The notes beneath the pieces were generated by a model. The model did no database searches and had not been told where the DNA came from. It saw only the letters and a program-made list of their open reading frames with translations. Shown here one piece after another: positions 21,670-26,339 of a DNA stretch of 26,339 nt (position 1 is its first letter; the number at the start of each line of letters is the position of its first letter). A program made the translations under genes and the position numbers. Origin of the DNA: UBA1163 sp049513055 (GTDB taxonomy: Bacteria; Desulfobacterota; BSN033; UBA1163); the NCBI GenBank assembly GCA_049513055.1, contig JBEKWN010000048.1:1-26339 (forward strand), read 5' to 3'.

Positions 21670-22965
21670 TTAAATATAGAAAAGATAGAGCAGAATATTA
21701 CAGACAGCCACAACCACCATCATGGCTGGATAGCACGCTTTGCAATAATATCCCCAGCTGATCTTTTTGTCCGTCGTCCGCTCATAGGTTGCCACGGCCA
21801 CCACATTCGCTGAAGCTCCAATTGGAGTCCCATTTCCTCCGATATCCGTCCCCAGAGATGTTGACCAGATCAAGGGGAGGAGCGAAAAACCAAAGGTATC
21901 GCTCATATGCTTGAGGATGGGCGCCATCGTTGCAGCAAAAGGAACATTATCAACAATCGAAGACCCAAAGGCACTGATCCATAGAATGATCGACAAGGCA
22001 ATGAAAAAGTTTCCTCCAGATGCGGTCTTCACGACTCCCGCTGCCATTTTAAGAAGACCCACATGCTCCATTGCACCAACAATGATAAATAGCCCCGCAA
22101 AGAAAATGATAGTCGGATAATCAATATTCATCAAAACCTTACTCATTTTGTGACCCCCGAGAAGCAGGGCAACCAATGCCCCGGTAAGAGCACAAGTAGC
22201 GACTGATAAATGAGTGATATGATGAGTGACCAGCACGATCACGACATAGAAGAAAGCGATCAGCCCTACGATGAAAAGCCATTTGTCCTGAACCGCCTCT
22301 TTAGGATTTAAGGTAGCGACTTGCTGCTCCAGCCAATGTGGGTCTTGTTGAAGCCTTTTCCGTGCTGAAAAGATCTCCCCTTTGTAAAACCAGATGAAGA
22401 AGATTGTATTGACGAAAAATCCGATCCATGCAATCGCACCCGTATTTTTGACAAAATCCATGAAAGAGAGTTGAAAATAGGTCCCCAGAATGACATTTGG
22501 AGGGTCTCCGACCATCGTCGAAGCTCCACCAATATTGGCTGCACAAATTTCAGAAAAAATAAGAGGAAGAGGATTGATCCCGATGATATTTCCTACTTCA
22601 ATCGTTAGGGTGGCCATGAAGAGCATCACGGTGATGCTGTCCACAAAGGCTGAGAGAAACCCAGCAATAAAGGGAAAAAGAATAAAGAGCTTGAGGGGAT
22701 CGAGCTTCACCCATCGAGCACTATGAAGGCCCAGCCATCGAAAGAAACCTGATGTGTTCATCGTTTCGATGACCGTCATCATTCCGAAGACAAAAAGGAT
22801 CGTCTCCCAGTTTTCATAATGGATGAGTTCCTTCGGACCAAGAATAAAGATGAAGGAAAGAACAGCGCCAAAGATTGAGGCAATCGTCCGGTTGACCTTC
22901 TCTGAAATGATCAGCCCATAAGAAAGAATGAAAATTCCTAAAGCAATCCACTGTTGGTTCGTCAT
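21670..22965 (-). CDS. ArsB/NhaD-type (ion transporter superfamily) membrane antiporter
   Basis: A 431-residue inner-membrane protein with about 11-12 hydrophobic segments in two halves. The paired re-entrant signatures are GGASTMVGDPPNVIL in the first half and IGGNGTPIGASANVVA in the second, as in the ArsB/NhaD/P-protein branch of the ion transporter superfamily; SAFVDSITVML and SSIVDNVPFAATM are the matching conserved helices. Members exchange Na+ for H+ or extrude arsenite; lack of ars genes and the nearby kdp remnant make Na+/H+ exchange the more likely guess. It starts at ATG 22965 with only AGAGCAG upstream. It is preceded by a 283-base gap full of palindromes. Confidence 0.85.
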   Translation of the reverse strand: MTNQQWIALGIFILSYGLIISEKVNRTIASIFGAVLSFIFILGPKELIHYENWETILFVFGMMTVIETMNTSGFFRWLGLHSARWVKLDPLKLFILFPFIAGFLSAFVDSITVMLFMATLTIEVGNIIGINPLPLIFSEICAANIGGASTMVGDPPNVILGTYFQLSFMDFVKNTGAIAWIGFFVNTIFFIWFYKGEIFSARKRLQQDPHWLEQQVATLNPKEAVQDKWLFIVGLIAFFYVVIVLVTHHITHLSVATCALTGALVALLLGGHKMSKVLMNIDYPTIIFFAGLFIIVGAMEHVGLLKMAAGVVKTASGGNFFIALSIILWISAFGSSIVDNVPFAATMAPILKHMSDTFGFSLLPLIWSTSLGTDIGGNGTPIGASANVVAVATYERTTDKKISWGYYCKACYPAMMVVVAVCNILLYLFYI

Positions 22966-22997
22966 GATCTGCTCTGGCTAAATCAACCCATTCGACT

Positions 22998-23080
22998 CCC
23001 CGGTCTGAAGCCCGGGGTATGCTCAGGGTTGATACTGAGCGGCGCTTTCAACCCCGATTTTAAAATCGGGGTTTGGCGCC
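22998..23080. repeat. Three consecutive palindromes upstream of the antiporter gene
   Basis: CCCCGG (22998-23003) with CCGGGG (23012-23017); GCTCAG (23021-23026) with CTGAGC (23035-23040); and a perfect 24-base palindrome AACCCCGATTTT/AAAATCGGGGTT (23050-23073) inside outer arms GGCGC/GCGCC (23041-23045, 23076-23080). No U-run follows in either direction. They would form a structured leader for the antiporter transcript or a boundary between the two genes. The remaining bases to 23248 show nothing recognisable. Confidence 0.8.
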
Positions 23081-23248
23081 GTCGAACGTATCAAATTAGT
23101 TTTACCATATTACATGAAATTTTTTAAAAATCAAATCCTATTGCTGTGATTCGTCGCTTCTATTCAAAATGGGGAAAGTGTCATTTTTAGAGAGACAGGC
23201 AGGGAGGGATTCTTCTTGAGGAGGTTAAAAAGGAAGAAAAATAAGTAG

Positions 23249-25253
23249 TCATTTCACCGTCCATATTTTCACCCACCTTGCCGCAGCGAGAGCCGAGAGA
23301 TTAGATATGACTCCCAAAAGACGACGTTGATCGAACAGAAGATCTTTGAAATCGTACTGAATACCGATGACACCGATGGTCTCTTCAAGCGATTTCATTG
23401 GAATAAAGAAGACCTTAATGTCTGTCAGTGTTTGTGTCCCCGCACCAGCTGGTTCACCATGTGTGTAGGTCCACTCTGCAACCGCCATCTCATGGGAGGT
23501 AAGGTCAACGTCGGTTTTGCTTCGAGCCCAGACTTGGAGTCTCCCCTCTTTCCCACTGAAAAGTACAAAGGACGGTGCATCGATAATCTTTGATAGATAC
23601 TTGATCGCAATATGACTGATGTGATCAAGAACAGTTGTACGAAATAGTGTCAAAACATTTTTCCATTCGCTCGAATTCTGAACAAGCCCCCCGACAAATT
23701 GCTCAACCGGGGGGAGCATCAAAAATTCTTTGCTCATCTCTTCAATGAGGGTAATACGCTTGATGCGGAGCTGCAAAACGAGATTTTGACGTTTCGTTAT
23801 TTTCACAAGTTGCCCGATGATAATCGAAGTAAGGAAAAAGACCACGACATTGATGATGTCATGAGGATGATACATTGTGAAACTGTATTTTGGTTCAACG
23901 AATAAAAAATCAAAGGTGAGCAAACTGATGACCGATGAGAAGACCGAAGGCCCGGTACCAAAAAGAAGGCCACTGGCTATCGTCGCAATTAAGTAAATGT
24001 AAACCAGAGACATGGGATTAACAAATTTTTGAAGGAATAAATTCAACAAGGTAACAGCAATTACCATAAGAGTGGTGAGGAGGTAGTCTTGGGCATTGAG
24101 TGTAAATCGTTCAGGCGTTGGTTTTACCTCCACCTCTTTCTTTTCAACCGTTGGCGTTATGAGATGCAGTTCGAACTCGCTCGGAGTGTGGAGCAAGCGA
24201 GATGCTGGTGAGCCTTTCCAGAATCCCAATAACATGGAGTGAAGGGGCTTACCGATCACGATATGGTTAATATTGTACTCACGAGCAAAGCGCAGGATTT
24301 CGCTTGCCACATCCGTTCCGGAAAGGGTTGCAATTTTTCCACCCAATCCCTCTGCAAGATTCAATGCCTCAGCGATGTAAGCCTTATCGCTATCCGACAT
24401 CTCTTTCAGAGAGGGTGTTGAAACATGCACTGCGTACCATTCGGCATGTGCCTCTTTCGCAATGGTGTACCCTTTGCGGAGAAGCTGTTTTGCATATGGA
24501 CTCGGGGCGATACAGACCATCAATCTTTCGCCTGCCGGCCAGGGACCAGAAATGGCCTTCGCCCGCATATAGTTCAAAAGTTCAGTGTCCATCTTGCGGG
24601 CTACATGGGTTAGCATGAGTTCGCGAAGGGCAACCAGATTGCCTCGTTGGAAAAAATTCTCCATAGCACGTAAGTTCTTCCAGTGGGATATCAATCACCT
24701 GAACTTCATCCGCTCGATCCAGAAAAGTATCGGGTAATGTCTCCTGCATGCGAATTCCTGTAATTTTTTCCAAGACATCGTTGAGGCTTTCAAAATGCTG
24801 AATATTCACTGTGGTGTAAACATCAATACCGCTGTCAAGTAATTCTTCAATATCCTGATATCGTTTCGGATGGCGGCTGTCAGGAGCATTGGTGTGGGCA
24901 AGTTCATCTACTAAAACCACCGCAGGTCGTCGTTTGAGTATGGCATCGAGATCCAATTCTTCAAGGGAAATACCCTGATATTCCACACGCCGTTGTGGAA
25001 CCATTTCCAAATCTTTGAGTAATGCCTCCGTTTCGATGCGGCCATGAGTCTCTACAACACCCACTACAACATCCTCACCGCGTTTCTTCAATACACGTGC
25101 TTCGTTAAGCATGGTGTACGTTTTTCCAACACCTGGCGCGTAGCCCAGAAATATCTTTAATCTTCCCCTCTTTGCTTCCTCACGCTGAACTTCCTTTAAG
25201 AGGGCATCCGGATCTGGCCTTGTAGTATCTTCATGGTTTTTATTTACTTCCAT
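23249..25253 (-). pseudogene. kdpD: KdpD-type sensor, frameshifted and without a kinase domain
   Basis: KdpD senses K+ limitation or turgor and normally phosphorylates KdpE. The first part (25253 to ~24690) has the KdpD N-terminal domain with Walker A GYAPGVGKT (residues 37-45), VETHGR and DELAHTNAPDSRHPKRYQDI. After IDIPLEEL the frame shifts: the downstream frame resumes at RAMENFFQRGNLVALREL. The ~16 residues expected between (a RLKEGKVY-type segment) are missing, so about 47 bases are deleted. The second part has a universal-stress-type domain, four transmembrane helices of DUF4118, and a GAF domain, and stops at WTVK. The HisKA and ATPase domains (~220 residues) are absent. The ATG at 25253 lies 3 bases after a KdpF-like ORF. 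No kdpABC or kdpE is present. A sensor-only form exists in some bacteria, but the frameshift argues for decay. Confidence 0.82.
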
Positions 25254-25256
25254 CTT

Positions 25257-25376
25257 TTAAGCCGCCTTCCCTATTCTCAATGATGTAATCGTAACCAAAT
25301 CGTTTTTACCTTGGCGCACATAATAGACGAGCAGCCCAAAGCTGATGATCCCGCTTATAATGTATTCCCAGTTCAT
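25257..25376 (-). CDS. kdpF: KdpF-like small membrane protein (39 residues)
   Basis: It starts at ATG 25376 with AAGGGG 6 bases upstream. The N-terminus MNWEYIISGIISFGLLVYYV is a single membrane helix of the KdpF type, a peptide that stabilises the KdpFABC K+ pump. KdpF normally ends about ten residues later with a PE.F-like tail; here it continues as RQGKNDLVTITSLRIGKAA, which I do not recognise. That tail could be read into sequence joined by a deletion that removed kdpABC, since kdpD follows after 3 bases. The good ribosome-binding site says it may still be translated. The family call rests on position and a short hydrophobic match. Confidence 0.5.
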   Translation of the reverse strand: MNWEYIISGIISFGLLVYYVRQGKNDLVTITSLRIGKAA

Positions 25377-25389
25377 GGTCTACCCCTTA

Positions 25390-25470
25390 TCAGAGCCAAT
25401 CACATGCATAGATATGCCAAATTAAGAATCCCAAAAAGACCAAAACCAACACAACCAAAATGACATCAAC
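25390..25470 (-). pseudogene. Leader micro-ORF of a kdp operon, start codon lost
   Basis: In the minus frame ending with TGA at 25392-25390 the sequence reads DVILVVLVLVFLGFLIWHIY followed by ACDWL. This matches a micro-protein often seen before kdpF, one hydrophobic helix ending in a Y(V/A)xCD(R)L tail. Where the initiator Met should be, the codon is GTT (25470-25468), and an in-frame stop lies two codons earlier (25476-25474), so no normal start gives the full peptide; an internal TTG or GTG would give 20-22 residues. Confidence 0.5.
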
Positions 25471-25506
25471 ATCTCAGTTGCCCACAAGACCGTGGAATCG
25501 TAAGGT

Positions 25507-25535
25507 ATTATAGCAGAAAGGGGTTATAACCTAAA
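25507..25535 (-). promoter_or_regulatory. Candidate promoter of the kdp remnant
   Basis: A perfect TATAAT on the minus strand (25512-25507) has, 17 bases upstream, TTTAGG (25535-25530), a poor -35. A good -10 with a poor -35 is typical of activator-dependent promoters; KdpE would be the usual activator, but its gene is not in the window. Confidence 0.45.
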
Positions 25536-25901
25536 GAATAAGATCGAAAAGAATATTATTTTTCTTGAGGAACAACAAAATCAAATTCTTAAGGAGGAGA
25601 GTCCCCACGGACGAGGTAAAAGGTAAAAGACGTGAGTAGTCTCGTCAACTAAAGGGAGAGATTTGGTGTACGGAGGAGTATTTGGTTGTAGGGATTGATG
25701 CGAGGGAAAGAACGGAGGAATCCTTTTTTTGGACAGCGACAGTAAAGTCGCTTTTCATCCGTAATCTGATCTATCGTTTTATACGGGCCAATTACCATGT
25801 ATACATTATACCAATATCAATGGTATCCTGGCTCTTCTTATTAAACGTCACGTGCTCTGAATCAAAACCGTCCCTGTTGGACCAATCGTGCCTGTACTCC
25901 G
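25536..25901. other. Gene-less stretch between the kdp remnant and the NtrC fragment
   Basis: I find no recognisable gene. On the plus strand GACGAG (25610-25615) can pair with CTCGTC (25641-25646), competing with a small GTCC/GGAC hairpin (25601-25612). A short hairpin GCGAC-AGTAAA-GTCGC (25736-25751) is followed by TTTT, a weak terminator shape. An open plus frame from 25682 runs through this stretch but has no family resemblance and overlaps two remnants. Confidence 0.4.
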
Positions 25902-25979
25902 GCCTCACAATCAGCCGCCGGCATCCTTGGTATCGATCAGGCTACTCTCTGGCGTCACCGCAAGAAGTACGGAATCTGA
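25902..25979 (+). pseudogene. C-terminal tail of a sigma-54-dependent (NtrC-type) regulator
   Basis: The plus frame ending in TGA at 25977 reads SQSAAGILGIDQATLWRHRK and KYGI. This is the Fis-type helix-turn-helix that ends NtrC-family enhancer-binding proteins (AA.iLGId.aTLWR..KkYgi). Further upstream in the same frame (TNRACTPA) the similarity disappears, and no AAA+ or receiver domain is present. Only ~25 codons survive. Its stop codon is directly at the breakpoint with the P-II fragment. Confidence 0.72.
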
Positions 25980-26117
25980 AAAAAACTCTTTGTGAGCTTC
26001 TTGGTTCCCAAACTCATCGACCTTGCTTATCGTCATCCGCCGGATCCCGATCTTAGTCAAAGCATTCTTTACTTCTTGCATCTTAGAAGGGTCAATAATG
26101 GCTTCAATCTTTTTCAT
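25980..26117 (-). pseudogene. P-II signal protein, N-terminal 46 codons
   Basis: P-II proteins report nitrogen and energy status to ammonium channels and enzymes. The minus frame starts at ATG 26117, with GGGGAGG 7 bases upstream, and reads MKKIEAIIDPSKMQEVKNAL then TKIGIRRMTISKVDEFGNQEAHKEFF, the first strand, helix and second strand of GlnB/GlnK. The T-loop with its modifiable Tyr and the C-terminal half (of ~112 residues) are missing. After Phe46 the frame continues for 22 codons that are simply the antisense of the NtrC tail. The junction is a run of seven A (25979-25985). A product of 68 residues could be made but would not fold as a P-II trimer. Confidence 0.8.
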
Positions 26118-26198
26118 CTTTTCTACCTCCCCGAAGACAGTTTTTTGATACCCTCATCTCCGGCACGCCCAGGCGGGTGCGAAACCGCCACGGCGATC

Positions 26199-26339
26199 CT
26201 AAAAGGTGAAGAGGGCATCCACGCTGCATGTCCACTGATTTCTGTCGCCGCTGTTGAAGAGCGAGTGATCAGCGTGGTCGTAGCGAACTTCCGGTCTGAA
26301 CAGCCACTTCGAGAGGATCTTGTCGGTTAAGAACGGCTT
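26199..26339 (-). CDS. Outer-membrane beta-barrel porin (BBP2-type), C-terminal part
   Basis: The minus frame from the right edge to TAG at 26201-26199 encodes 46 residues, including WLFRPEVRYDHADHSLF and a final NQWTCSVDALFTF. The alternating pattern, the RPEVRYD turn motif and the terminal aromatic Phe are those of the BBP2 (DUF1597) outer-membrane porins. The 5' part is outside the window. Such porins often precede P-II and ammonium-transporter genes in deltaproteobacteria, as is the case here; the P-II start is 81 bases downstream. Confidence 0.62.
   Translation of the reverse strand, partial: KPFLTDKILSKWLFRPEVRYDHADHSLFNSGDRNQWTCSVDALFTF

Noticed and set aside
25590..25660. Possible riboswitch or small RNA (GACGAG/CTCGTC pairing)
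   Set aside because: The stem is only 6 bases with a long loop and no known conserved core; described as part of the gene-less stretch only.
25682..26056. Plus-strand frame of 124 codons near the right end
   Set aside because: It crosses the NtrC and P-II remnants in a wrong frame for both; composition does not suggest a protein family.

Overview
The window looks like the chromosome of an anaerobic, Gram-negative Deltaproteobacterium/Desulfobacterota of the Syntrophobacterales type. This is inferred from gene families and order (an ileS-lspA-lgt-def-fmt-DUF116-htpX-rsmB-rpe block, DUF3786, a lone 3-hydroxyacyl-CoA dehydrogenase, a BBP2-type porin next to a P-II gene) and from AT/GC-patterned repeats between genes. 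No 16S rRNA or other taxonomic marker is present. TTG and GTG starts are common.

Left part (1-3565): accessory DNA. The first codons of a possible transposase run off the left edge. A B12-binding-type radical SAM gene lies between two sets of the same three short dispersed repeats. Then come the last ~40 codons of a PIN-domain protein and a small lipoprotein with a transglutaminase-like domain that seems to lack its catalytic Cys. About 640 bases follow with a long hairpin and two short palindromes but no convincing gene.

Middle (3566-21560): housekeeping. A short DnaJ-like co-chaperone (+) converges on a 12-gene minus-strand series: ileS, lspA, lgt, def, fmt, DUF116, htpX, rsmB, a LysE-type exporter, rpe, DUF3786 and an hbd-like dehydrogenase. 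It combines isoleucyl-tRNA charging, initiator-Met formylation and deformylation, lipoprotein maturation, rRNA methylation, membrane proteolysis and carbon metabolism, with 4-base overlaps at several joints. Divergent from ileS is a one-domain MazG. A two-gene minus-strand module follows: a HEAT-repeat protein and an HD-GYP protein whose N-terminal regions look homologous. rsmI lies divergent to it.

Right part (21670-26339): an ArsB/NhaD-type antiporter, then what looks like a decayed potassium/nitrogen region. It has a promoter, two kdp-type micro-ORFs (one without a normal start codon) and a kdpD with a frameshifting internal deletion and no histidine-kinase core; no kdpA, kdpB or kdpC is present. 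Further right, the last ~25 codons of a sigma-54 (NtrC-type) regulator abut, tail to tail, the first ~46 codons of a P-II gene at a run of seven A. The 3' end of an outer-membrane porin closes the window.

Degenerate short-period repeats that form long imperfect hairpins sit at almost every convergent gene junction and in several intercistronic gaps. They are the most pervasive unexplained feature. No tRNA, rRNA or CRISPR array was seen.
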